Assembly: GCF_003576645.1 (NCBI RefSeq)
Contig: NC_044916.1
Coordinates: 30,138,647 to 30,202,646, forward strand
Reading direction: 5' to 3'
Source of the DNA: Ipomoea triloba
Lineage: Eukaryota > Streptophyta > Magnoliopsida > Solanales > Convolvulaceae
DNA length: 64,000 nt
Below the pieces are notes generated by a model, which saw only the letters and a list, made by a program, of their open reading frames with translations, made no database searches and was not told the DNA's origin. Positions within the stretch are counted from its first letter, which is position 1. The number at the start of each line of letters is the position of its first letter. The position numbers and the translations under genes were made by a program. Shown piece by piece: positions 49,577 to 62,294 of this stretch.

Positions 49577-50406
49577 TAATAAACAAAAATGAAGGTGTCA
49601 CTAATTGGCGATCACTCCCAACGCATACAACAAGGGCTGCGTACACCAACATTACCTTTTTTTTTTTTTTTTTTTTTTTTAAATCTCAAAACTCATTAGC
49701 GGCCGTGTGGGATCAACATCTTAAAGTTGGGGATGGGACCATGACTTTCCTGCAATGCAGTAAGTAAATGTCTAGCCTCTGTGTTCTGTTGAGTTACTAT
49801 GATTTACATCCTCCTAAATGCTCTATTTGACCGAGACATGAGGCTTTTGGGTGTGGGGATTCAACCTTGTATGAAGAAAAAAATCTAAATTTTCTCTTAA
49901 ATTTTCAAAAATGTGATCGAGTTGATGACAAATTTAATTCTTGACAGCACATTCTAAACCAGATTTCAAAATTCAAATAATAATTACAAATTTTCTAGTC
50001 ATCCAAAAAATAACTCTTAAAATCATTAATATAATTATTTTTTAACGAAAATAAAAGCAGAATCATGAGTTGACTAAATAGCTATATATTCATAATTTAC
50101 CTCTTTTAATGATTCTTGGACAAGAGTTTAGGAATTAGTCTAGTCTAAACTGAGGCCTGAGACACAATGCATTACAAAAAGAAAAGGAAAAAAAAACTGA
50201 ATATATCTTTTACTCAATAAAAGAATTTTTCCAGTATGAAGCAATGAAACAAGTGGACAAAAGAAGCATATCACAACAACCACCTTCCTCCTTACCATGT
50301 CGTCAATATATATATATATAAATGCACCTTCATACCATTCTACAAGATGCTCTAAGCTCAGAACAACCACCTTCCCATTGCCGCCAGGCCAGCGCCACCG
50401 TCTCCG
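49577..50406. promoter_or_regulatory. Promoter side of the CYP98A gene
   Basis: AT-rich with a poly-T run at about 49657-49680. A TATATATATAAATG TATA box is at about 50311-50324. The 14-mer AACAACCACCTTCC occurs twice, at 50275-50288 and 50362-50375, one on each side of the TATA box. No other gene seen. Confidence 0.55.
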
Positions 50407-52108
50407 ATGGCTCTAGCTTTACTACCCGTATCAATCGCTCTCCTCTTCCTCGCATACAAACTCTACTACAAACTACGCTTCAACCTCCCGCCGGGGCCCC
50501 GGACGTTGCCGATCGTCGGCAACCTCTACCACATAAAGCCCCTCAGGTTCCGGCACTTCGCGGAGTGGGCCCAAGAATACGGCCCCATATTCTCCGTCTT
50601 CTTCGGGTCACAGCTCAATGTGGTGGTCTCCACGGCGGCGCTGGCCAAGGAAGTGCTCAAGGACAACGACCACCACTTGGCCCACCGCTTCCGGACTAGA
50701 TCCGCCTCTAACCTCAGCCGGAACGGCATGGATTTGATCTGGGCCGATTATGGGGCCCACTATGTCAAGGTCAGAAAGCTCTGCAATCTCGAACTCTTCA
50801 CTCCTAAGCGCCTCGACTCTCTTAGACCCATCAGAGAAGATGAAGTGAGTGCCATGGTTGAGAACATCTTCAGAGACTGTACTAAACCAGGTATGATCAA
50901 TCCAGTTTTATATTAGGCACAGAGTCTGATTGAATAATTTAGTCCAACCAAACAACTTAACTAGTACTGGTGCGTTTCTATTTCTAACATGGCAGGTAAT
51001 AGTGGTAAAAGCTTGTTGATGAGGAAGTACTTGGGGTCAGTGGCATTCAACAACATAACCAGGTTGACATTTGGGAAGAGGTTTATGAATAGTGAGGGGG
51101 AGATTGATGAACAAGGGCAGGAGTTCAAGGGCATTGTATCCAATGGGATAAAGATTGGGGCGAAGCTCCCAATGGGAGAATATGTTCCATGGCTCCGTTG
51201 GGCATTCAAGGTTGACAATGAAGCTCTTGAGAGCCAAGCTTCTCGCAGAGACAGACTCACCAGGAGGATCATGGAGGAGCACACTGCTGCTCGCAACAAA
51301 ACCGGTGATACCAAGCAACACTTTGTGGATGCCTTGCTCACTCTTCAAAACCAGTATGACCTTACAGATGACACTGTTATTGGTCTTCTTTGGGTAAGTA
51401 TGTATATTCCTGGTCTTTGATAATTTTATTGGTATTAACTTCATAGTTCGTGTTCCTGCACAGGACATGATCACAGCAGGAATGGACACCACTACTATAT
51501 CAGCAGAATGGGCAATGGCAGAACTTGTTAAGAACCCGAGGGTGCAACACAAGGCACAAGAAGAGCTAGACAGAGTAATTGGCTCAGATAGGATAATAAC
51601 AGAGTCTGATTTCTCTCAGCTTCCATACCTTCAATGTGTAGCCAAGGAGGCACTCAGGCTCCACCCTCCAACTCCCCTAATGCTCCCCCACAAGGCCAGC
51701 ACCACCGTCAAGATCGGAGGCTACGACATCCCCAAAAACTCCATCGTGCACGTCAACGTGTGGGCCGTAGCTCGCGATCCGGGCGTGTGGAAGGAGCCTC
51801 TGGAATTCCGACCTGAACGGTTCGTGGAGGAGGATGTGGACATGAAGGGGCACGACTATCGGCTCCTGCCCTTTGGCGCGGGGAGGCGCATATGCCCCGG
51901 CACACAGCTGGCCATCAACATGGTGACATCAATGCTGGGGCATTTGATGCACCATTATACATGGACGCCCCCTCCAGGAGTGAAGGCTGAGGATATTGAC
52001 ATGACAGAGAGCCCTGGAATGGTCACCTATATGCATAACCCATTGCAAGCTGTTGCTACTCCTAGATTGCCTGCACACTTGTACAAACGTGTGCCATATC
52101 AAATGTAA
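50407..52108 (+). CDS. CYP98A: Cytochrome P450 of the CYP98A subfamily
   Basis: Three exons: 50407-50890, 50996-51393 and 51464-52108, giving 508 residues, the same as Arabidopsis CYP98A3. CYP98A enzymes 3'-hydroxylate p-coumaroyl esters of shikimate or quinate in the ER on the way to lignin and chlorogenic acid. Seen: an N-terminal membrane anchor (about 2-20), PPGP hinge (28-31), I-helix AGMDTT (299-304), K-helix EALR (356-359), FRPERF (409-414) and the heme loop [10 protein letters not shown] with Cys438. The stretches [23 protein letters not shown] and [15 protein letters not shown] are CYP98A hallmarks. The segment at about 87-107 ([19 protein letters not shown]) departs from the usual LADRHRNRS-type sequence in substrate-recognition site 1, so substrate preference may differ. 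Confidence 0.93.
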
Positions 52109-52388
52109 TTCCTTTTCGTTGCTTTTGCATTGGGACAAACAATAATGACACACTTTTCATCTTGAGAAGTGGTATTTACTTTCCTGTGTTTATAGCGCAG
52201 CCTTAATTTAAGTAATTTTGAGTATGTCTAAACTTGAACCATAATTTCTCTAACAGCACGTTTGGTCCACAGAATGAATTTGTATGGGAATTACGATCTA
52301 ATAGAAAATTACTCTGGAAGATAATAGAACCCGAGATGTTTAACAGTGTTGCATAGTTGAATGGAATTTGTTTTACCCTTTTATTAAA

Positions 52389-52547
52389 AGGAGGGCCCAG
52401 TGTCCCGATTAACACTCTCACCTGGATAATGGGAGTGGGTTCGAGCCTCAGTGGAGGGAACTGTTGACTGGTTGTGCTTCAGTAGGTTGAGAAAGTAGCT
52501 ATGAACAGATACTACATTGTAACAGAGTCAGTAGTACTAAAAAAATT
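52389..52547 (+). mobile_element. tRNA-derived SINE
   Basis: The head resembles tRNA: CCAGTGTCCCGATTAACACT, then a B box GGTTCGAGCC (52438-52447). The tail GAACAGATACTACATTGTAA CAGAGTCAGTAGTACT precedes a short A run. Related heads are at 7583 and 61481-61558; related tails are at 8722, 24555 and 35490. It lies between the CYP98A and MED15-like genes. Confidence 0.65.
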
Positions 52548-53062
52548 AAAAGGGGGCAAAATGTGAGAATACAAAAGAAGAGAGAGGTTGGTTCATAATT
52601 AAGCAAAAGTTTGCCAGTAATGATGAATTCAATCTCAGAGCATCAAACTCAAATATAACGCATGGAAAGACATAACGTCCCGCGGGGCTGTCTTCTCCCA
52701 AGCTCACTCCCTGCCATTGCAATCTCTCATCATTTCTTTCTGTTTTTCTCTTAACTGCCTCACGTTACTCCTGCTCTGTTTCCGCTTTTCTCCGTTATCA
52801 ACGCCAACACGCATTTTAATTACCTCTACTCCGCCCCCCCGCCATTAACACTGTCTCAGTTGCAGAATAGAGAATACAGAAGCAGAGTGCATTAGGGTTT
52901 AAGGTGGGAATTGTTTCTGATAGTGATGCAGGAATTGATTACTTTCGCTTTTAGCAACATGATGAATAAGGACATTTTTCGTTTTTCATGTTCACGCTTG
53001 GTGATTGTTTATTAAGCCTTTCCAAATTCGAACTGTTGTTTCCTGCAGATCGGCTTCGTGCT
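52548..53062 (+). promoter_or_regulatory. Leader region of the MED15-like gene
   Basis: C/T-rich leader-like sequence at about 52690-52860. A telo-box TTAGGGTTT (52892-52900) is followed by a possible donor AAG|GTGGGA. An acceptor TCCTGCAG ends at 53048, so the start codon at 53063 would lie in the second exon. I see no KIX-coding exon here. Confidence 0.5.
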
Positions 53063-56000
53063 ATGGACGTGAAATGTAAACAAGTGGCTGAAATAGAACA
53101 GAACACAGACGTAGATTCCTGGATACAAGAGTTCTTCACCCCCAACTGTAATCAAGTATATGGGAATGCAGGGTAATTCTTCAATCTGTTTCTGTAAATT
53201 CTATTTTAGATTTTAATGTTCATTTGGAATCGAATGTTAGTTTATAAACTGCTTGAGAAAACAAAACGTTCTGGTGTTTGATATTTGTGAAATCTGTACA
53301 TGAACTATGGTTACTATACTTGGAACTTGGAATGATGCTTTAATTTGTTGCATGTTTCTGTTAAATGCAGGTCCATTATGTGTTATAAAAGTGTTTATGC
53401 TTATGTACTTTAATTAATGTGGCTGCTGAAATGGAAGCTTGATTAATAATATGTTGAGGATTTAAGAAGAATGTAAACATCATTGCTTATCCAACTGTGA
53501 TATATATATATGAATAAAGCTGGAGATCTTATTGTTTGTCCTTCGGATTTAATTTTTGGTTTCTTAGAGGTAAACTATTTTGGGAGTATGTCCAGTTGTT
53601 GAACATGAAAAATTACATTATAGTTACAAATAATTGTTGAGACAATTCAATGGTACAGAACTGAGGGAAGGACAAAGTTTTTTGGATTGGATGCTGATTA
53701 TGTGTGCCCACTGAATGTAGCTGGGTGTTCAATGGACAAGTCTTCTAGCCATGCTGAAACCAAGGTATACCTTGGAACTCAATAGTGTTATTAACTTGGA
53801 TACTGGAATTACTTCTTTAATATGGAATTAGAGCTGATTTTTAAGTAGCTGATGTCCTTTTGTTCTCAGACAGGTTTTGTTCCTGGTTTACCTTGGAACT
53901 CAAAGCCCATGAACTGCAATTCAGGTAACAATATGTTGTTGTGTTAGTGCTGGTAGGATCTGTGTATATTTTGATTTATTCCATAAGAAGATCTGGCAAG
54001 CAGATTGAAAATGCATTTTTATTTGTCTATCTTGTAATTCACCTCCTTTTTCTTATTGGTTTTCAATTTTCTTTCTGGGTCATTTTTGCTAGAAATCACT
54101 TTAGAAATGCATGAGAAAAATGTTTATCTTACCAATTAGTACTCTGCTTTAGAGGGCTCCTTATACTCTTGTTGATAATGATTTATATGTAATATTTCTA
54201 TGATTCTCAACTACACTGAGATATAGCTTCCTTTTAACTTAATCATATTCTTAACTTATAAGGATACCTGTTTCTACTATTGCTCATGTGATAACATGCC
54301 TTCATTGTCTAGGGCAACAAATATTTTTAATGCTATATCAGACCTCCTTGAATTATACTAATTGAATTGGATTTAAAATAAATGGTATGATATCTTGTAA
54401 TTAACTTATTTAATGGCTATTTGCATCTAATGTATCTTGTGCCATAGATCCACAACAGGCAAGAACAAGTGAGGCCCCAGTTCATATTTCCCACCTGCAG
54501 AGTAAACCTTCAAGATCGCATGATCCTTATAATATAGTTGAAAGCAGCATACATTTGAAGACTAGTTTAATGTCATATGGCAGTCAGGTTTCAGAATCAC
54601 TGATGCCCCAACCAAACCAACTGCAGCATCTCCTGAGGCAGGTCTCACAACAACCCAATAATCAATCCTCTGTAATGCAATCAAGTGCTCAAAATTGCAG
54701 TCAGATACAACTAAATAAAGAGCAATATTCCCAGCATTCTTTGTCTACTACACTTGAAGAGCAATGGCACAGGGATTGGGTAGGTAATAATACATCAGTG
54801 CTGCAAAAAGGCCTCCAAGATACACACAACAATATTGCTGGAAAGTGGCAGCATCTCCAAGCATTTCAACATGACATGATTTCTTCCCGATCACAGCCTC
54901 AGCATACAAATGGATTTCAGTCACATTTTTCAAGCTCGCAAGCTCATCCTTATCCATTGGATATCCCTTGGCACTCTTATCCAACGACAATTCAGAAGGA
55001 CTTTCTGCATCTAAGGAGTTTTCAGAGTCAAACTGATTCATCACCACAAGGTTCAAACCAAATAATGCAAACATCTTCTCTCCTTAATTCTCAGAGTTCC
55101 ATGGCTGGTTTTTCTCAGAAGCCAATAGGAAATTCACAAGGCAAACTGGCAAGAGGCTCATCAGGTAGCATTCAGCCTTTGGTATTTTTAAATTGGAAAA
55201 AGTTATAAGGACACCCCCTTAGCTCGAATAAATAATTCATCAGCCCCTAACAAAACATTACACTCATCAGGATCCACAAGTTCCACTCCTCAAAACAAAC
55301 TGACAAATTCTACTGAATGGAGTGACCATGCCTACCAACAGGTATTTCCATCTGCTATTCTTTGAAGCATTCTTTCCTAGTTGACTTAGAAATGTTCTTG
55401 GGACCCTTGAAGTTGTCTAAGTTATCCTGGGGTTTATGTTTATCTTCCCCCAATTGGTATCATCTATTCTGTCATTTCCTTCCATATTTCTAATCAAACA
55501 AAAAACTTTCGTGAATGTAATTTGGGGCATCTTTTTCTTAGGAAGATTAATGGATGATCATCAACAGGTCCTAACTTTAAGTAATAAATTGGGAATCAAG
55601 GAATGAATTTGAATCCTTTTGTTTTTCCCCGGTTATGTAGACACTGAAAAATAATACGAGTACGAATTATCAGGTTGTTTGGTCCTCCATTCTTGGCAGA
55701 ATATATAACAAGTTTTTAGTTTGAGGTGGATTCTTGTGGGGCTTTATGTTGGTGCATTGCATATTAACTTTAATTTTGTTACATTGAATTACTACTATAT
55801 TATTGATAATATTAATTTTCAGCTTCAAGTAATGAAGGAGATATACTGGGTTGAAGTTATTAAACTGTATAAGAAAGCAAAAGAATCGTGTCTTGAGGTA
55901 GTATCTAACTTGCCATTTTATCAAGTTCTCAGTTTTTCTCTTCACAATCTAGTCTGCACTAACTCAATTATATAATTGTTTCATGCAGCCACCAAATGCT

Positions 56001-58564
56001 GAGCTTTCTGTGAAATATGAAAACACCAGAGTGTTTGTGGAGAAAATGATCAAGTTCCTTCAAATGTCTAAAGTGGATTTTATTCAACATTCAAAGGAGA
56101 AAGTTTGCCAATACATGAACCTTATAACAAATTACCTTGATGAAGTAAGAATGAAGAATTCTGCTACATTGCAGAAGCATCTGCAGCAACTTCAGGTACC
56201 TAGAACACCTCCAATAATGCATCAAACAGGAAATGGTGACTTCCAGTTCAATCAGTCAACGTTAGGATTATCCGGCGGCACTCCTCAATCATCATCACAG
56301 CTAGAGCTTTCCCACCCAAAAGCAAGCCTTCTCAATTCTTCTGGGGAGGTTTCTATTAAAGGCTGTGAAGCTGCAGAGACTTTATCAAGAAGTTCAAAGC
56401 GGCCTATGCACCAATATATAATAAGCTGGCAACAAAATGCAAACATATCTGCATCGTCGTCTCAATCTAGTTCTCAAAGTGAACAGGAACAGAGACCTTT
56501 AAGATTGCCAGGGTCAGTGGCAAATCTGGACAGCACTCTATCCAATCGTGATCATGCAACTTCCCCGCCTGCAAATACTGTAAATCCCTTTGCTTCTGCA
56601 TTGACACTATCACAGAAAACGAAGCAACCTATGTGGCAGGCAATTCCCTTGTTTACGAATATTGCTAGTGCCCTTGGCTCTCCATTGACACAATTACAGA
56701 AAGTAATGCAACTTGAGGGTCAGATAGTGACTGAGCAAAAGAAATTGACACAGAAATCTAACGAGGTGAATGAATCCAAGGTAAAACACATGGTGAGATC
56801 TAATACGCAAATGCTTCAGCATAATAACCAAATCAGTAAACACACTGAACATTTATGTCAAATTTCACAGTCAAATTCAAGCCAACTTCAGCCTGCATCT
56901 CCTCAAAATTCTCAGCAATCTTTTCCACTATCTGCAATATCTCCATCCATTGCTCTGTCACCTTTAACACCCTTAACCCCCTCCTCTATGTCTGAGAGTC
57001 CCCAGAAGGTTTCTTCAAGTTTAGGACTATCATTATTTGCAGGAGGCATAAAGGCCCCCAAGATACAGTCTGAGCCAGACAAATTGGATTCCCAGTCAAT
57101 CAATACAGTTGGAGCGCATAACATGCCCTTAGTCATGAAGAGCATTCACTCAGAAGGCAATCAGCAGCCTAAAAGAGCCTTTGAAAGATTGCTAGATGCG
57201 GTTTGTATTGCTTATTCTGCTTGGATATGCTGAAAATCATTGCATCCATGAATTTGTTTACATGTGCATCTTTGGAAATTTACATAATTACATTAATATA
57301 GTTATAAGCTTTTGTTATATTGTTGTGTACTTGTATTATGTTCTTTTCCTGTGTAATGTTGAATCTTTATGCAGATAGGATCAATATCAAAAGAATCATT
57401 TTGTGCATCTGTATGTGACATTGGTAATGTTGTCAATATGATTGACATGAGAGCTGGAACATTGTGCTACCCAGACTACAGAGGTTCAATTGGTGATGAT
57501 CTGATGGATGATGTTAGATGTTTTCTCCGGAAAGCTAAGCTACGTCGACATGGAACTATGATGGATGATAAGATGAAGCGCAATATAAATGCCACTGATT
57601 CAACTGCTTTTTCTAGATCACTTCAGGGAAGTGATGGTATGGATTGGGCAAACAACATGTCACCAGAAATTGTGGCCAAAGCAACTTCTATTATCAAATG
57701 CCCAAATGCTGAGGTATGCCATTGGTGATCACATGCCATTAATACTACTATGAGTTATAGAAACTTTTAGTGGAATATGTAGAGTTCCTTTTATTAATGT
57801 AATCACACCTTAGTTACATATGCACATTATTTTGCAAGCTATTTAATTCATATTTGTGCTGTACTCCTCCATCTCTTGGCAGCTCAAAAGTAGAGTATTA
57901 GAAGAAATCAAAGAAACAAATCAAAAGCTTGTTGAAACGCGAGTAGAGATGGTTGTTGATAGCAGTGAAGACAATGTTCACAGACTCGGAGCCGAAGAAA
58001 ATATCATCATTAGGTGTTCATACTCTCCTATGGGTTTCTGTGAGAATACACTTCAACGATGCACTTCATCTGGAATAATGGTATATCATCAGCTATCTTT
58101 TATAACCAATTTATTACCCATATATATAGCAGCATAGATTTTTGTTTATGATTCACCTTTGTCCATTATTTTCAGTTCCCAGAGATGCTAGTTCTGCAGC
58201 TGCTCGTCCTGGGCAACTATCCTAAAGCATCACCTATAGTGTTGGACAAGTCACCTGACCTCTTTAGGTAAGGAAAGCAATTTCAGGGACATATATATAT
58301 TTCAAACCTCTTATTTAGCAATTTCCTGACTTGAAATCAAACTGTGACAGCACTGAAGAAGTGAGAAATGGATACAGGGAAGTGAAGCTAAGGTTCAACA
58401 TGTCTCTCCGTCAACTTTCTGAACCCATGTCGATTAGAGAAATGGCGAAAACGTGGGATATTTGTGCACGACAAGTTTTTGCGGAGTTTGCAGAGCGAAT
58501 GGGTGGCGGCAGCTTCAGCTCAGTATGCGGTGTGTGGGAAAAATGTGAGGCAGCAGCTACCTAA
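53063..58564 (+). CDS. MED15-like Mediator tail subunit without a visible KIX domain
   Basis: Eleven coding exons: 53063-53172, 53659-53764, 53870-53924, 54448-55164, 55223-55341, 55823-55897, 55989-57200, 57375-57713, 57883-58080, 58176-58267 and 58351-58564. Together they give 1078 residues. MED15 connects activators to the Mediator tail. The middle (about 360-480: EIYWVEVIKLYKKAKESCLE, VEKMIKFLQMSKVDFI) and the C-terminal ~290 residues (CDIGNVVNMID, LEEIKETNQKLVETRVEMV, LQLLVLGNYPKASPIVLDK, MSLRQLSEPMSIREMAKTWD, GGGSFSSVCGVWEKC) match plant MED15a. Gln/Ser-rich linkers lie between. The KIX domain expected near the N-terminus is not seen. The junction at 55164/55223 needs a 58-base intron or a one-base correction. 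Confidence 0.85.
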
Positions 58565-59700
58565 AGAGCTGGGTAACAACTAATCTTTCCTTCTTCACCG
58601 TTACACAGCTTGCATCCTTAGCTTCTTCTATTATATGTTCAATTCAGTTGCTTTAGGCCATGGAAATACAAGTTTTTGGTGTGATTTTTTAGAAAGTAAG
58701 GCTTATGCGGAGGAGAGATGGTGAAGAGAGAGAAATATAAAACTCTCCCGGCAAAACATTGATTTTTATAAGGTGTGTGGGACCCACAAAGGAAAACAGG
58801 TTTTTGCGCCCATCTCGCCTAAAGCGCAACATAGCACCCATGATCCTGCAGGTGCGTTAATGACTTTTTTTGGGGGGTTTCCAGCTTTGTTTTGCTTTTC
58901 TTTTTTTCTTTTTTTTTTTCTACATTTTCTTTTTTTATAATCACATCTCACTTAAAACATGCTCTTCAGCCACATCAGTGCGCATATGTTGTACAAGTGG
59001 AGCTTTACAGGGGTATTGGTAGGCTTGGTTAGAAGGTGTTATTACCAATTTACCAAACTGGGAAATTCTATTTTCTAAAAATCGCATACTAAATCAAATT
59101 AATATTCAGTCCCTGTATAATTTCTGTATAAACAATTAAAAAAACTTGATTATTAAAGATAAGTGTATTAGAAATTTAGAATTAAGTGAAAGATATACAA
59201 GATACACTAGACGTATCTGGATTAGTATGAGACCACAGTAAAGTAGTAAACAATAACAAAATATACAAAAATAACATTACTAAGGAACCGATGACTCAAA
59301 TATAGAAAGAAGGTAAAAATAAATCTTTTTATGTCAAAAGAGATTTTTTGAAATAGAAATGAGTCGCAATTCGCACGAGAGATGCCCAGTCATTGCCTGA
59401 TTTATGCCCAAATTAAACTTGGTTGGAGAATAGGCAGTGAAAGTTTGGGTAAATTTTGAGTATTGACAATTCAAGTGGGTCCAATACAGTATGAAGATAA
59501 TAGAATGAGCTGAAGTAATTATTTATTTTGTATTCACGTTCCATTTGACCGTAAAGAGAGAGAGAGGAAAAAAAAAAAAAACTGCACCCACCACTGGACA
59601 ATTGACACAGACATTATAAACTGAAAATCTACCTCCTACTTATAAAGTGCAGGAACTGTTCGGATTTATTCTTTGATCAAGAGATCAGGGAAGGTCATTG
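58565..59700. other. 3' side of the MED15-like gene and intergenic DNA
   Basis: Probable 3' UTR followed by AT-rich sequence. A GC-richer patch at about 58750-58860 and T-rich runs are present; no coding evidence. Confidence 0.45.
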
Positions 59701-60902
59701 CTCATTCACCATTGTTAGGATTGACTTCTATGGTACCTGGGTGTCCGTGATAGGTGTCCCGACCTAATTACATTACAATAAAATACAATAACAACTAACC
59801 TCATTTACATAAAGTGCATTACATTAAGAACATTACATAATCTTAGGATTTATTTTCTAAATCGGGTCGGTGGTCGGTGGCAACGATTTTTGCCCGCGAT
59901 GGTGTCACCGATGCCTTCGGTGTGATACATTGTTGTATTCCACAGCCTCTTGGGGATCCTTGGAAGATTGTTCGTCATGATTCCATGCCTAAAGACGTAG
60001 TCCTAGTCGATGTTGAACCGACGATAGGGAATCATGCTTGTTGTAATTCATTGCACCCGGACATAGTCGAGCTTGGACTCTTTGAGTACGTAGTTTGATC
60101 GGATGACTAACTTTGATCTTGTTGACTTGTGGTTGTCAACGGCCCAATGTGGGAGGTATTCCCAAGAGAACCGAGACAATTGTGAGCAGGGTAAACTGGG
60201 GCTGATGTAAAACAAGTACCGGTGCCACAGTCAAGTGACAATGTGGTGAGCTTGCCCAACATTGTAAGGTAAAGTCCTACCTAGGAGCCGAGCTAGAATG
60301 ATCTATAGAGGACTTAAGGTTTGACTCGGGATGGATGGGCAAATATTATTTGTATTGATCATACTGAGGTGTTAGCTGAAACTAGACCGACTGGTTCGAT
60401 TTGAGGCGTTGGGCTAGAGGTATGTCGGGGTCACAATCGAGAGCGAAGGTCGAACGTTCCATGATTAGACTCTCCATCGCCAACGGAATTATGATGAGGA
60501 TGCACGATCAGGGATCCGGGGCCAATCTTGCAGATAATAGTACGAGTAGAAATTACAACATAGAAGCTTGAACGGTTAATTCCTTCACAGCAGCTATGGC
60601 CTATGGTATCATTTATTTGAAAAAACAGATGCATTTGTTATATCCAAATGTTATATTTTCACTTAAAAATGGAAGAATAACATGAAATGACATTTTTGCC
60701 CCTTCATTTACACGATGTTGACTGAGCAAATTAATGGTTGGACCATAATTGATAACATTTTAAAACTCGAAGGACCATGATTAGTAACATTTTGAAACTC
60801 GGAGGATCACATATGGTCGATTTGAAAGTTTTGGACTAAAGATGGTGAAACCACCAAACGCTAAGGACCTTGATTGATATTTACTCTTTTATATATTTAT
60901 AC
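59701..60902. other. GC-richer region of possible retroelement origin, unassigned
   Basis: About 59860-60560 is clearly less AT-rich than its surroundings and has broken frames in several phases, as in an eroded mobile element, but no motif I can name. The right end (about 60690-60890) holds one arm of a foldback-type sequence with repeated GGACCATGATTAGTAACATT-like motifs. I did not find its partner. Confidence 0.4.
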
Positions 60903-60903
60903 A

Positions 60904-61575
60904 CTAGTATTTGCTCCATGCGATGCACGGACTAAAAATTATAAATAATAATAATCACTCCTGTTATTATTTTAAATTATATAAATTTACATTTTCTCAC
61001 CGATTAAGAATTATTGCCTTTTTTATAATGTATGTTAGTATGCAATTTCTCTTCTATTGTATGCAATTTGCCTTTATTAAATCATTGCAATTGGCATCAC
61101 TTTCCTTTCATTGCAATTTGCCTTTATTAATAATAATCACATGTTATTATCCGATTATTTTTATTATATTAAGGATTTACAATTTGTCTTTATTTTAATA
61201 TTGTTTTTTTTGTACAAATAAGTAAATATTATGGCATAAATCAACTCATTTCTATTTACAATATAGCATTGCCTTTTAAACATTATATAAATTTTCAATA
61301 ATGGTGTAAACAACAGCTACGGTGACTTACAATAGTAAATAGTAAAAAATGAAATAAAAATTATGAAAGTACTCCTTAGTATTTACTGATTTTAATCTAA
61401 TATTGGAACAAAATTGAATTCTTTAATCTGTTCAATTAATTAATTATGAAAAATAAATATATAATTACACATTATTATTGACTCGAACCCACTCCCATCA
61501 TCCATGTGGGAGTGTAAACTAGGACACCGGGTGCGACTAGACCACAAGGTCTTTGGCTATATAGATAGATATAGA
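60904..61575 (-). mobile_element. Short non-autonomous Helitron carrying a SINE head
   Basis: On the minus strand it starts TCTATATCTATCTATATAGC after an A at 61576. It ends with a hairpin-like CCGTGCATCGCATGG, then AGCAAATACTAG followed by T (60903). It is 672 bp with no coding capacity. At 61481-61558 it includes a tRNA-like head with B box GGGTTCGAGTC. Confidence 0.6.
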
Positions 61576-62073
61576 TTATTAGTAATTGTGGTTAATTAGG
61601 AAAGTCCAATTATTTATTTAAGGTCTTTAAATATTAATGTGAAATGATAAAAGATTAACGGTTTACTAATTGAAAATATCTTGCTTTATCTACATACTTA
61701 TATTTGGGACTTGCAAATTACCCCTCAAAATTCAAAAATGACACCAATACTGTCCATTGATCTTAAATCTTATGGCTGAATTTTTTCATTAAACATTTAG
61801 CTTTATTTTTTTTTATCATTTGACCTCACGTTTTAAACAAATTGCGAATTTGCCATATTACTCCACACGAGTGCTTCTTAGTTCTCACTACTCCACACGA
61901 GTGCGTCTGACATTATTAATGTGGCCAAAATATTCTCTCTCTTTACTTTTGGCAGGAAAAATAAAATAATGTGCCACTTTGCGATTTTCAAGCTAACTTT
62001 TCCATTTGTGCCAAAAAAAACATTTCTTTATTTGAATAATTTGATTCTTATGACATATGGCACCTCATGTTTA
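61576..62073. other. Intergenic, no gene seen
   Basis: AT-rich. CTCCACACGAGTGCGTCTGA and a near copy occur within 50 bp (61861-61909). Confidence 0.45.
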
Positions 62074-62225
62074 GGGGGTGTAAATGAGCCGAGCGGCTCG
62101 CGGTCAAAGCTCGGCTCGAGCTCGGTCAAATTCGAGCTCGAGCCGAGCTCAAGCGGCTCGTTTAATAATCGAGCCGAGCTTGAGCTCTAATGTCTTAGAC
62201 TCGTGGCTCATCGAGCCGCTCGCGA

Positions 62226-62294
<69 letters not shown>

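Noticed and set aside
52911..53172. ATG frames upstream of 53063 as the MED15-like start
   Set aside because: They run through the putative leader intron; the exon acceptor at 53048 supports the ATG at 53063.
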